Positions 35,531 to 46,740 are shown, counted from the stretch's first letter. The stretch is DNA of 64,000 nt from Vitellaria paradoxa (GCA_019916065.1 CM034241.1:15385728-15449727); one strand, 5' to 3'. The notes: generated by a model not told the origin, from the letters alone. Program-made: numbers and translations.

Positions 35531-36264
35531 TGATGAAGGCCCTTACTGTTTCCCTTTGATTTTCCTATGATGCTATTTTTGGAAATGGAAAATTGAAGGA
35601 AAGAATCACAGTTGAGAGAAAATGGAAGTGAATGGATTAAATTGGAACTATCCACTTCGAGGGTGATAAGCTCCTCTGCAATTGCAGTTCGACAAAAAGC
35701 CATTGTCATAACCCTATTACATGTCACTATTTAAATGCTTACAAAGGAAAATACTGCAATATACTAAGCTTATTTTAATTCCTATTAATGTTGGGTTGTG
35801 TTGGTCCATATGCAGATGATTGAATTAATTTGGTAATGGGTCAGATGATAAGCCTTTATCTGCTTGAGATGGATTTGTTTGGATTGGGCCCAAGTTTATT
35901 ACACAGCAACCCAGTTGATAGTTGGATTCCTAACTATTGGACGGCTGTGATTAGAGACTTGTAGGGCTTGATCTGAATCATCCACGTGCTCCAAGTGCCT
36001 AGGCATCTGACGGTTTGAAATGGTCCCACCATTGCCATCCATCTGCTCCCACAATGAACAATCCAAATTAATCTCCCAAGTATTGAACTTTGGGCAATAT
36101 TTCTCCTTCAGCACGTAACTCGCCAGCTTCTTTCTCTCTAACTTTGTATCTCCAATGGTGTATACTTGCTAAATTTCCCCAAAAACCCATGTACCTCTAT
36201 TCTTGTCTCCATTTTCCTCTTCATTTTCTTTACTTTTTCTAGTTAGAAACTCAGTACTATAACA
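35531..36264 (-). repeat. 5' LTR of the gypsy element
   Basis: 734 bp, paired with 29335-30218. About 160 bp present in the 3' LTR is absent here, with a clean junction at about 35912-35916. Numerous substitutions between the two LTRs show the insertion is not recent. Confidence 0.9.
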
Positions 36265-37234
36265 CATTCATTTGGGTAGTCAAAAGAAAATTATATCTAT
36301 TATTTATCGACTTTAAGTTGGCTCTTAAGACAATGTAATGAAAAGAAAGCTATGGGCTTCAAAAATTTTAAAGATGGCCTAACATCACTCTAAAGGCTAC
36401 AAGTATCTTTCAGACATTAAATTAACTACGTGTGCTAAGTAAAATACCTTGTACATGCAATACCAAAGCAATTTAATATTTATGAAACTGTGAAAAAAAA
36501 AAAAAGAGAGATAAAGGAAAAGTAAAGATTTTATGTATTCTCTCATATCAAAAAGATAAGGCTTTAAAGCTCATTGAATGTAGGTTTATGAATCTCTACC
36601 TTTGTTTTGACATACTTAAACAGCTTATTATTATGAGTTCGATTTTTAACACATTTTCATTTTAGCAATGTCAAATGTTAAGTTCTTAATGTGCTTTAAA
36701 AGGTTTAGTTTCATTCTGAATTTTATCGCTTATTTAAAACTGAAATTGAACCATTCATCTTTGTATTAGTTAATGAAAAGCTCATCATCTCATGATTTTA
36801 ATTTCATAGCTGCCACAAACTCATCCTTATCCTTCATGGGATCATAAAATAAAGTAACATCAACAGCCATCCCTCCCCACTCTCTATAGGATTTGGGAAT
36901 ATCCATGTTATCAAAATGTGAGTTCATCCAAATTCATTAAATGCATCTATATCACCATACTTGAACTTGCAAGGGGGATATATCAACTAATTCACAATAA
37001 ATAATACAGAAAAGAATGAACATGGTTCAAATTATCTAGTAAAATAAAATAAAACTAGAAAAGCATTACTCAAAAGAAGAATTAAATCCATTATGTTACA
37101 ATACCCATAGTTGAAATAGAAACACACCAAGTAAAGAAAGAAAGTGCAATGTTTAAGTTATATTACAGCACTATCATCAAAAGAAATATTAAAAAGCTAA
37201 AAGGATTCCATTATGTTGAGGTGGGAACGAAGAT
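36265..37234. other. AT-rich DNA right of the gypsy element
   Basis: No gene. It may be the interior of the same older element that supplies the minus-strand fragment at 37235-37920, but no frame is recognisable. Confidence 0.4.
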
Positions 37235-37920
37235 CCAGGGCCAAAATGATATTCATATAGCCGCTTCAGCATTCGAGAATTTTCTGCTTCAGTGACTTCA
37301 AGATTGGATACTCGCTTATTTTACTGTTCAATGGCTTCACCTTGACTGGTTAACATATCCAAAAGCTGACAATTTGTCACCTCTTCCTTTTCTTTCTCCT
37401 CTGGTATTGTCTGGGAGCTACTACTTGCTTCATTTGGTAGACCTGCATTTTTTCATTTCCTAGTGGGTCCCAATAGTCGTGCATCGGTGAATGAGAGGTA
37501 GTTTAGAAGGCCTAGAGGTTTAGCTCTATGTAAAGTGTTGTAAATGGAGGCTCCTTGCCTTTTAAAGATTAATGTCAACATTCCTCCAAATAGGATACCA
37601 CATTGCCTCCTAAGGTTTTCTATGAAATCGTCTAACTCATCCTAAAATAAGCGTGGCAAGTCAATAGACGCCTCAATGCCTATAGCATAGAGCGGGATGG
37701 CTCTTTTCTCACTACACTTAGAGGCTCGATGCAATGGTAAGATGTTGTTGCAACTAAAATTGTGCAAAGGCTAATATTTGTCATTAATGTATGATATTCT
37801 CATTTGACCGGTAGTTGGCCATTCGATCCATTTTCATAAAATTTTGGCACTCACCCTCTCCATATCTGGATTATCAACTAGCAAATAGGGATAAGTAAGG
37901 AACCTGCATATCTCGATGGG
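37235..37920 (-). pseudogene. Plant retroelement ORF remnant (Athila-like / putative plant transposon domain)
   Basis: One minus-strand frame runs about 220 codons with four stops. It reads PIEICRFLTYPYLLVDNPDM, then WIEWPTTGQM, LPLHRASKCSEKRAIPLYAI, ENLRRQCGILFGGMLTLIFK, YLSFTDARLLGPTRK, and ends in a Glu/Lys-rich, coiled-coil-like tail with LEVTEAENSRMLKRLYEYHF. This architecture resembles the widespread plant 'putative transposon protein' attached to Athila-type and related gypsy elements. The family name is from memory of the pattern and is tentative. It abuts the Tat gag fragment at about 37920, so one element truncated the other. Confidence 0.5.
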
Positions 37921-38266
37921 ATCATGTGCCTAGTGTTCCCTGCAACGCTTAAAGGCCCTGCCAAGATCAAGTTCGGCCCGATTTTTAATTTTGCCCAACT
38001 TAACAAACTTTTTATGGGACATTTCATTGAGGGGCAGAGGCATAAGAGACCTGCCACCCATCTATTGATAGTTAGACAAAGTAAAGATGAGATGTTGAAG
38101 GACTATGTTGGAAGGTTTAGTAAGGAGATTTTGGAGGTAAATGAGGTAAATGATAAGGTGCCGATCACTCATTTATGAGTGCATTGCAGACACTGGGATT
38201 CATGGCTTCGCTAGTGAAGAAACCCCTAACTAACATGGCTGAACTTATATTCCAAGCATAGAAATA

Positions 38267-38620
38267 TCTATATAATAAAACACATCCTTTGACGAGACAG
38301 TTGTTCCAGTCATCACTTCGCCACATCATTACTTATTATATATCTATACTAAAACACGTTCTTTAAATTTGAAATTTGAAATTTGAAATTCAAATATATA
38401 TATTTGTATATTATATTTTGCAAAATTACCACATCATCACTTATTATATCTATATAATAAAACACATCATTTGATTTGACATTTGTCCTAATCATCACAT
38501 TGCCACATCATCACCTATTATATATATATAACACTAAAATACATATATTATATATCTATATAATAAAACATATGATTTGATTTGATGTTTATCCTACATG
38601 ACATGAGAAAAAGAGACTTG
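38267..38620 (+). repeat. Serial repeats of the Helitron-like 5' terminus
   Basis: TCTATATAATAAAACA-type heads occur at 38267, 38459 and 38555, with a related TCTATACTAAAACACG at 38343. The first and second are each followed by CCACATCATYACYTATTATAT, which runs into the next head. The separate block AATTTGAAATTCAAATATAT also occurs twice, at about 38375 and 38762. Confidence 0.8.
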
Positions 38621-39416
38621 AAGGAAGGGGATGGGTGGGTTGTATTGTTGGGTTGGTTGGGTTTAATTGTTATCCCAAGTGACTGGCGCTGTAGGGGTGT
38701 GATTGTGAAGATTTGGTATATTGGCATGTTTGTACAACCTTCTACACACACAAATTTTGAAATTTGAAATTCAAATATATATATATACGTGTGTATTATA
38801 TTTTGTAAAATTATATAAATTATATTTTACTTATATTATCTGCAAATATTATGTGGATCTAATTACCAAAAGAAAAAAAAATATTATGTGGATCTATACA
38901 ATGATAAAAATAAAATTGTACACATTTATTAAACAATATATAGATATCAATTAGACAAAATCGGTTAAATTTTTTATTTAAAAAAATATATTTAAACTTT
39001 AATTTTTTAAAATTTTATTAAAAATAACATTAAAATTAAAATTTCAATTCTAATGTAGCTAAAACTTAAATTTTAAATGCATACATTTTTATATTATGTG
39101 TCATTTATATAATAAGGAAGTTTAAAATTTTGAATTTGAGATATTTTTAACGATTGAATTTGCTAAATGGCAACAATTATTTTTTCACTCACTCTTCGCA
39201 TATTTTTTTGAATGCTTTTTGTATAAAAGATTTTAATTAATATTTTAAAAAATGTGATAATATTTGTAATAAATAATAAAATTTTATATCTTAATCTCTT
39301 TTTATTTTTATAGGTTATTTTTACATTTTTTATGTAGATTTACTTTATAAATTTAAATTTAAACTATTTACATGTCAAATTATATTTTTGTACCTTCAGG
39401 CATGGGTAATTATTAG
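38267..39416 (+). mobile_element. Helitron-like element inserted in gag
   Basis: It starts TCTATATAATAAAACACATC right after A (38266) and ends GGGTAATTATTAG before T (39417), fitting the Helitron A|T insertion rule without target duplication. The terminal TTAG departs by one base from the usual CTRR, and the preceding GGGTAAT resembles the 3' ends of plant ATREP-type elements. Removing it returns gag to near-continuous reading (K-Y before, N-M-E after), with a 2-base discrepancy. It is 1150 bp, AT-rich and non-coding. Its 5' end sequence is repeated internally. Confidence 0.7.
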
Positions 39417-40079
39417 TATATTAATATGGAATGCCCCATGAAGGCAAAGAAGGAAAGTGATAGGGTAAGAAGCTCCAAGGTGGACAAGAAAAGGCCAAAT
39501 GAAGCCGGGAATGCTTGGGATGCTAGAAATTTAAAGAATTAAAGATGTAATGACAGATCAGACCAGGGTGCACGACAATACGGAGATCTTGACCGTAGCT
39601 TCACTCCTTTCAACACTAGATTGGAAAATATTTTTTATGAAGTTCAGAACGACCTGGCCTTGAGGTGGCCAGAGAAGTTGAAGACTCTAGTAGATAAGAG
39701 ATCTTGAGCAAAGTATTACAGATTTCATAGGGATCACAAGCATGACACAGACGACTACATTGATTTGAAAAGGCAAGTTGAAGAATTGATTAGGCGAGGA
39801 AGACTTAGCAGGTTTGTGGCCGGTTAGGACAATAACAAAAGGGCAGAATAAAGAAGTCTCGAACAAAGCAGCCCTAGAAGAAGGAGTCCTGACCGAAGAA
39901 GACCTAACCAAACGCGACTGAACCAATGACTAACCAGAGAAAATAAAGGTGATTTTAGGTGGATTTACGACTAGAGGAGAGTCATCAATTGCAAAGAAGA
40001 AGTATTCTCGGGAAGTGAATAAAAATAGAGAAGAGTTGATGGCAGAGTGACCAATCAAGAAAAAGTGAGCAAAACAACA

Positions 40080-40530
40080 TTCCATTACCTTTACTGAAGT
40101 GAAAGTAGCTAAGGTATACCAACCCCATGATAATTCACTTGTTATCTCATCCATAATTGCAAATTTTAAAATTTGGAGAATCTTGGTGGATAGCGGGTGT
40201 TCAGCGAATATCTTATACTGTGGAGCCTTTGAAAAAATGGGAATTGGAAAAAATAAGTTACAACCTATCTCTTCTCCCCAGGTCGGCTTTACTGGAGACC
40301 AAATAACTCTACTCGGTTCCATTGTATTGCCAGTTACCTTGGGAAAAGAACCGTACTAGGTTACTAAAATGGTGAATTTCTTAGCGATAGATTGCCCTTC
40401 GGTGTATAATGCCATTCTGGGAAGGACTTCATTGAATCAATTTAGGATAGTTACATCTACTTATCATTTGAGGGTTAAATTTTCTACTGAGACTGGTGTA
40501 GGATGTGTAAAGGGGATTAGAAGGTTATTT
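40080..40530 (+). pseudogene. Tat protease
   Basis: The segment reads ITFTEVKVAKVYQPHDNSLV, then WRILVDSGCSANILY with the aspartic protease D-S-G triad in place, then the second-half motif YNAILGRTSLNQF and STYHLRVKFSTETGVG. Retropepsin of this lineage normally has VDNGSSADIL here. A stop after KEPY interrupts the frame. Confidence 0.85.
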
Positions 40531-40779
40531 GAGTGCTACTGTCTTCTTTAAAAGGAGATTTGAGCAAGAAAGCTCTTATAGTGGAAGAACTTGGGGTAAA
40601 TGATGATGAATATTTAAAAAGGGAGGAGCCAAAGAGCGAGCTGGACTATGTAATTGTTAGCATTTTCGACCATGAGAGAAGTGTCAAGATAGGCCCAGTG
40701 ACCCCCGATAGCCTGAAAAATGAATTGAGAAAGTTTTTGGTAGAGAATGTCGATGTCAAAGTTTTTGGTAGAGAATGTC

Positions 40780-41760
40780 GATGTCTTTAATGGTCCCCTA
40801 AGAACATGTCAGGCATTAATACAAAAGTGGTTGCTCACCATTTGAATATCATTCTAGGGGCTCGACCAGTTAAGCAGAAGAGGGGGATTTTCGCCCCCAA
40901 CCAAAATGAAGCCATAGAACAGGAAGTTGACAAGTTACTGAAAGCAAAATTCATTCGGGAAGTCCTCTACACCACTTGTCTATCAAATATAGTTATGGTG
41001 AAGAAGTCAAATGGGAAGTGGAGGATGTGTATGAACTTCATTGATCTCAATAAAGCATGCCCAAATGATAGTTTTCTTTTACCTACAATTGATTTACTGG
41101 TAGACTCTATAATAGGACACAAGCTTCTATCATTCATGGATGTTTTTTGAGATACAATCAGATCAAAATGGCCGAACATGATTAGGAACATAATGCGTTC
41201 ATCATAGATCTAGGTCTGTATTGTTACAATGTCATCCTATTAGGCCTAAAGAATGCTAGAGCAATATACCAGAGGCTAATGAACAGAATGTTTAAAGCTC
41301 AAATCGGAATGAATGTAGAGGTGTACGTGGATAATATGCTTATCAAAAGTAAGAGGGCTAATTCTCATATTGTCGATTTATAGAAGACCTTTGACACTTT
41401 GAGAAAGTATAGAATAAAGCTGAACCCAGCCAAGTGTACATATAGGGTAGTGTCTGGCAAGTTCTTCAGCTTTATGGAATCCAGCCCACGAATCGAGGCT
41501 ACTTTTGAAAAAGTTAGGGTAATAATGGAAATGCAACCCCCCAAGAACAACAAAAGACGTGCAAAAATTAGCAGGGAGGGTGGCAGCGCTAAATATGTTC
41601 ATCTCCCGATCTACAAACAAGTGCCATTCCTTCCTCAAAGTACTTAAGAAAGCTTTTGAATGGACGAAGGAATGTGATGTCACCTTTTAGTAGTTGAAAC
41701 AATACTTGGGATCAGTACCACTATTGAGCTGAACGACCCCAGATAAAGAACTGTATCTGT
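40780..41760 (+). pseudogene. Tat reverse transcriptase
   Basis: Motifs in order: RPVKQKRGIFAPNQNEAIEQ, FIREVLYTTCLSNIVMVKKS, NGKWRMCMNFIDLNKACPND, LLSFMDVF, then the catalytic site as VYVDNMLIKS, where family members have YVDD. The second catalytic Asp is therefore Asn. KCTYRVVSGKFF and later fragments follow. Stops interrupt at least five places, for instance just after MDVF. The frame is cut at about 41760 by the CACTA-like insertion, and about 45-50 residues normally present before the resumption at 44385 are missing. Confidence 0.88.
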
Positions 41761-42007
41761 ATACTACAACAATAAACACTTTTAGCGACTAAAAATTTAG
41801 TCACGAAAAGTTATTTTTTGGTTGCTAAAACTTTTGCTGACCAAATATAATTTGGTCGCTTGTTGGTCGGTAAAGACTAGTGGCAGAAAGTATTGGCGAC
41901 CAAAAATATATTTGGTCGGTAAAAGAATAATTTTTGCCGACCAAACTTTGGTTGCTAAAAGGTATGCTTTGGCGACCAATATATATTTGGTCGGCAAAGG
42001 TTTACCC

Positions 42008-42247
42008 TTTAGTGACCAAAATTTTGGTCGCCAAAGGTTAGTTTTTGGTGACCAATTGGTCGCTAAAAAGGGTCTTTAATCGAAAATTTGAATTAATTTA
42101 AAAAAATAAAAATTCAAATATGGCGCCTTTAACGACCAAAATTTTGGTCGCCAAAGGTTAGTTTTTGGCGACCAATTGGTCGCTAAAGTGGTCTTTAATT
42201 GAAAATTTGAATTAATTTAAAAAAATAAAAATTCAAATGTGGCGCCA
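42008..42247. repeat. 120-bp tandem duplication in the CACTA-like element
   Basis: GACCAAAATTTTGGTCGCCA at 42014 recurs at 42134. Both units run on through GACCAATTGGTCGCTAAA and AATTTGAATTAATTTAAAAA to TGGCGCC. A GCCACGTGGC palindrome and two CCAC(A/G)TGTCAGCCTA repeats follow at 42242-42340. Confidence 0.85.
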
Positions 42248-43564
42248 CGTGGCATTATTTGCTAACCTGTCATCATGTCACATGGCAACTAGTGTTATGC
42301 CACATGTCAGCCTATTATTTCACCACGTGTCAGCCTACTATTGCTCCACATGTTGAATCTATACTTTTGAGATTTTTGTTGTTGTTGCTGAGATTCGAAC
42401 TTGTGCCATTTCTTTAGAAGTTCATGTGGTTGGCCACTAGGCCAAACTATTATTTGTATATATATTTTATACTTTTTTTGTATATATAAACAAACCTTTA
42501 TCACTTTTGGTGACCAATTGGTCGGCAAAAGTACTCCTTTAGCGACCAATTGGTTGGCAAAGGTACTCCTTTAGCGACCAATTGGTTGCCAAAAATGATA
42601 AAAAAATTTATGATTTTTATTTAATTAATTTAACTTTTTTGTAATAATTTTTTAACACTTTTGCCAACCAATTGGTTGCAAGAAAGTGCCCCTTTATAGA
42701 CTAATTAGTTAGAAAAAGTGATAAAAAAATTTAGTATTTTTATTTAATTATTTTAACTTTTGTTTCAATAATTTGAAATCATAAACAATATATGAAACTA
42801 TATAGATATTTAGTAAATAATTTATAAATAACTATTATATTTAACTAAAAATATTTTTAAATATTTTTTTTATTTTCCTCCAATTCTACGTGTAGCACAT
42901 ATTTAATACATAGCTTTAATTTAGTTATATCATGACTCACTATATATATTTTTTTCTTCATTTTGTATTTACATTTTTAAAAATAATTTGGTCGCATTTA
43001 GTTTTAGTTTGAGAAAATTATTTTTAAAAAGCAAAATTTTTGAAAACCATTTTAAGAATTTATTTCTAACAAAAAAATATTTTAGGTGATTATATTTGGA
43101 AATAAATTCTAAAAAGATAAATAAATGAAATTACTTAAATTTAATCAATAATATTTGTTATTTTTATTTTTAAATTTAAAATAATGTCACTTTAATATAA
43201 TTAATATTAAATTACACTAAACAATTATTAGATATTAAAACGTTTAATATTCACTTGATTATAAGTCATACAAACTATAAAGCTTACTCCAACATATTTA
43301 CTTTGAAAAAAAATGATTATACATTCAAATTATCTAAAATTGATTTTGATGAATTTAGTTTTAGCACTAATCTGGTAAAATTCTTTTATTGATCTATGAT
43401 TATAATTTTTGATAATTTTTATAAATTAATTAAAATTAATAAATAAACGTTAAAATAAAATTTATGAAATTTAATTTAAATCATACAAAGAGATAAATAA
43501 TTTTTTTTGAGAGAGATAGAGAATGAAATAAAATTTAATTATTTTTATTTATCCATTTCATTTT

Positions 43565-44365
43565 TTTAGCGACTAAATTAAAATTTGATCGATGAAGAGA
43601 TTTTTTTAGCGACCAATTGGTTACCAAATGCTTAAAATTTAGCCACCAAATTATTTGGTAGCTAAAAATGAATGTTAAAGGTCGCTAAAAATGAATATCA
43701 AAAATTATGAAAATATTCCGCAACCAAATGTTTTGTTAGCCAAAACCCATTGCTGGTGCCAAAGGATGCAGGGAAATATATTAGAACTCTTTAGCAACTA
43801 AATTAATATTTGGTCGGTAAAGATCAACTTTTAGCAACCAATTGGTTACCAAATGTCTGAAATTTAGCTACCAAACTTATTTGGTCGCTAAAATAAATGT
43901 CAAAAATTATGAAAATATTCCACGATCAAATGTTTTGGTAGCCAAAAGCCATTGTTAGTGCCAAAAGATGGAGAGAAATATTTTAGAACTCTTTGGCGAC
44001 TAAATTAATATTTGGTCGGTAAATGTTAACTTTCAGTGACCAATTGGTCGCCAAATGCCTGGAATTTAGTGACTAAACTTATTTAGTCGCTAAAAATAAA
44101 TGTCAAAAATTATTAAAATATTTCGCGACCAAATGTTTTGGTAGCCAAAAGCCATTATTGACGCCAAATGATAGAGGGAAATATTTTTGAACTCTTTAGC
44201 GATTAAATTAATATTTGGTCGGTAAAGGTTAACTTTTAGTGACTAATTGGTCACCAAATGCCTGGAATTCAGTGACCAATTTATATTTGGTCGCTAAATA
44301 TAAATTATTAGTGACCAAATGATATTTGGTCGGTAAAAACTAATATTTAGCGACTAAATTTAGTT
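43565..44365. repeat. ~203-bp period tandem array in the CACTA-like element
   Basis: About four units. GAACTCTTTAGCAACTAAAT at 43784 recurs as GAACTCTTTGGCGACTAAAT at 43986 and GAACTCTTTAGCGATTAAAT at 44189, with a more diverged unit starting near 43565. Each unit contains several GACCAATTGGTC-type palindromes and the phrase AAATGTTTTGGTAGCCAAAA. Confidence 0.85.
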
Positions 44366-44384
44366 TTGGTCGCGAAAAATGATT

Positions 44385-44980
44385 GCTATTGGTTCTTGCT
44401 CTGGTAATCACTGCTCAGCGTCTCAAGGCATATTTTCAAGCTCACATGATCTTGGTGCTTACTGATCAACCACTGAAGATTGTTCTATATAAGCACGAGA
44501 CTTCGAAGAGGCTTGTGAAGTGGTCTATTGAGTTGTGCCAATTTGATATTCAATATCGACCACGGTTGGTAATCAAAGGACAGGTTATTGCGAATTTCGC
44601 TGTTAAATTTGCAACCTACCCAAATTACCCACCTGACGATAAGGACACTGACCTAACTTGGGTGCTTAATGTCAACGATTTTTCTACCCAAGGTTTAAGT
44701 GGTGCAGGTATAGTTCTTGTCTCCTCTAATGGTCATAAGATAGAATATAATCTACGTTTCAGGTTTCCTACCTCAAACAATGAAGCCGAAAATGAGGCAC
44801 TAGTTGCTAGTTTTCAGATTGCTTGGCGAATGGAGGTGGAGCAGATAATGGCCAGGAGCAACTCACAGTTAGTTGTGGAGCAAGTACAAAGGGACTATAA
44901 AACAAGAAAACCTGACCATAAAGTTTTCAAAGTTTCAACTACAAAGAATTCTAAGATTGCAGAATAAGGACGCGGATCGG
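44385..44980 (+). pseudogene. Tat RNase H and second (archaeal-type) RNase H
   Basis: The frame opens with LVLALVITAQRLKAYFQAH, the connection and RNase H end of the RT (LTDQPLKIVL, RLVKWSIELCQFDIQYRPR). It continues into the additional RNase H typical of Tat elements: WVLNVNDFSTQGLSGAGIVL, SNNEAENEALVASFQIAW and NSQLVVEQV. Family members have HVDGS and SDSQLVV at the first and last of these, so two catalytic Asp residues are replaced by Asn. The block is open for 194 codons, unusually long for this decayed element. Confidence 0.88.
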
Positions 44981-45089
44981 TTGGCTATAATTGCATTCTT
45001 GGGGGAGGTGAACTTGGATGTTTCGATCAAGATATTAGATTCTCTGAGCATCTGAATCTTAGAAGTTAACCAAATTGAAGAAGATGCTG

Positions 45090-46350
45090 AATGGACAAGA
45101 TTGATTAGAGAATATTTAGAAAGTGGAGCCTTACCGAGCGATAAGAACGAAGCAAGAAGGATCCAATGCCAAGCGAGCAGATATCTTATGGTGGGCGGAC
45201 TCCTTTACAAAAGAGGGTATAGTTCTCCATTGCTTAGCTGTGTGAACGATCAAGAGGCTAATTACATCATGAGGGAAGTCTATTAAGGTGTTTGTGGAAA
45301 TCACTCAGGAGAAGGACTCTAGCTAAGAAGGTCTTGAAAGCTAGCTTCTGCTGGCCCACTATGGAGAAGAATGCTCATGAATTTGTTAGGAAATGTGACA
45401 ACTGCCAAAGATTCGCCAACGTTTTGAGGTAGCATGCTCAAGAGTTAACTCCGATCCAAAGTCCTTGGCCATTTGCTTAGTGGAAAATTAACATTGTTGG
45501 GGCATTTCCATTGGGAAGAGGATAAAGGAAATTTGCAGCACTAGTAATTGATTATTTTATTATATGGGCAGAAGTAGAAATAGAAGACTTGCCAACCATC
45601 ACTGAGCAGAATATGAGAAAGTTCTTACGCAAAGTATAGTCTGTCGGTTTGATATCTCCAGGATAGTGATTACAGACAATGGCAAATAGTTGGAAGAAAA
45701 ACAATTTAACAGGTTGTGTGAAAAATTGGGCATCAGCCATTACTACTTATCACTTGAGCACCCACATGCTAATAGCCAAGTGGAAGTCACCAATCAATCA
45801 TTCCTCAAGATTATCAAAATAAAATTAGATAAGGCAAAGTGCCTCCAGACAAATGAACTTCCCAACATCTTAAGGGCTTACAAAATGACTGAAAGGTTAC
45901 AACCAGCCAGACACTATTCTCACTCATATCCGAAGTCGAAGTAGTAGTTCTAGTTGAAATCGGACTACCCAACCCAAGAGTATAGAATTTTGGCCCAAAG
46001 GGGAATGACGAGATGATAAATGAAGAGATTAATTTACTTGAAGGAAAAAAGGTTGCAGGCTGCGATCAGAATAGCATTCTATCAGCAGAGGATATGACAG
46101 TATCATAATTCCAAAGCTCGTCCAAAGGTATTTGGATGTGGAGAACTAATATTGAAAAAGGGGGAATTAATCGATGAGGAGCCATCAAGAAAGAAATCTT
46201 GGGTCAAATTGGAAAGGACCGTATAAAGTGTTAGGCTCCACTTGAAAAAAGACTTACCAACTGAAGGCACTCGAGGGCAAGGAATTCCTATGGCATGCTG
46301 AGCACATATGAAAATACTATGTATGAGAAGTGTTGCGATTGTAATTTTCA
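45090..46350 (+). pseudogene. Tat integrase
   Basis: After a pre-integrase stretch (IREYLESGALPSDKNEARRI, YLMVGGLLYKRGYSSPLLSC) come a zinc-finger-like region and a core in several frames, then the third catalytic segment (LGISHYYLSLEHPHANSQVE), and a C-terminal part with KARPKVFGCGELILKKG. It ends near a histidine-containing AHMKILC segment. Frame changes and stops are dense between 45290 and 45690. Identification rests on motif order and context. Confidence 0.85.
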
Positions 46351-46399
46351 TCAAACTGTAAATGAAATTTTACATTTTGAAAAGCTTCTGTGATGAATA

Positions 46400-46740
46400 A
46401 TTTTTACTGCGCTAGGATTCCTATTCGATTCACGTGACTGAGTAGAGCAAAGATCTTACTCAGCTCATATGGTCGAGCAGTATGAGTTGAGCAAAGATGA
46501 CTCACTAGACCAATACCTAAAATGGCAGAAATCCTACTCGGCTCATGTGACTGAGCAGAGCAAAGATGGCTTACAAGGCTAATGCCTAAAATGGCAAAGG
46601 ATTGCTGCTCGGTTCACGTAATCGAGCAGAGCAAAGACCTTATTCGACTCATGTGGCCGAGTAGAGAAAAGATAGCTCATGTGGCCGAGTAGAGCAAAGA
46701 TAGCTCACGTGGCCAATGCCAAACAAGAAAATCTTACTCA
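46400..46740 (+). repeat. Irregular tandem repeats in the post-integrase spacer
   Basis: GAGCAGAGCAAAGAT-type units occur six or more times, each followed by CT(C/T)GGCTCATGTGRC(C/T)GAG-like sequence. Unit lengths vary from about 30 to 75 bp. Such spacers between integrase and the antisense ORF or 3' LTR are common in Tat elements. Confidence 0.75.

Larger units (their letters stand above)
29335..36264 (-). mobile_element. Ty3/gypsy LTR retrotransposon, full-length but decayed
   Basis: Direct repeats at 29335-30218 (3' LTR) and 35531-36264 (5' LTR) enclose gag and pol on the minus strand. Both LTRs start TGTTA(C/T)AGTA and end CCTTCATCA in element orientation. The 5-bp target duplication CATTC is intact at 29330-29334 and 36265-36269. 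The primer site TGGTATCAGAGAC directly follows the 5' LTR and matches initiator-Met tRNA. The polypurine tract AAAGGGAAGGGAA directly precedes the 3' LTR. Internal order: gag, RT, RNase H, integrase, and a C-terminal tail with an EAT..PL...FPN..V.D motif seen in chromovirus-like pol proteins. Frameshifts and stops occur throughout, and a hAT-type element at 33419-34859 splits gag. Confidence 0.93.
37921..39960 (+). pseudogene. Tat gag (capsid region), split by Helitron-like insertion
   Basis: 37924-38178 reads MCLVFPATLKGPAKIKFGPI, then FMGHFIEGQRHKRPATHLL and YVGRFSKEILEV, the standard capsid motif set of Tat/Athila-group gag proteins. The frame runs to about 38266 and resumes after the insertion at 39417 (NMECPMKAKKESDR), then continues with stops towards the KVILGG segment near 39950. 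Both the N terminus and the normal start are absent. Confidence 0.8.
41762..44382. mobile_element. CACTA-like (EnSpm) non-autonomous element rich in palindromic subterminal repeats
   Basis: The left end reads ACTACAACAATAAACACTTT, lacking only the first C of a CACTACAAC terminus. From there and again at the right end the DNA is filled with motifs of the form TTTAGCGACCAAATTTGGTCGCTAAA in many variants. Such motifs are characteristic subterminal repeats of plant CACTA elements, and they are inverted as well as direct. The right terminus (after GGTCGCGAAAAATGATTG) is eroded, and no 3-bp duplication could be fixed. The centre (42600-43560) is plain AT-rich DNA with no transposase ORF. Confidence 0.7.
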
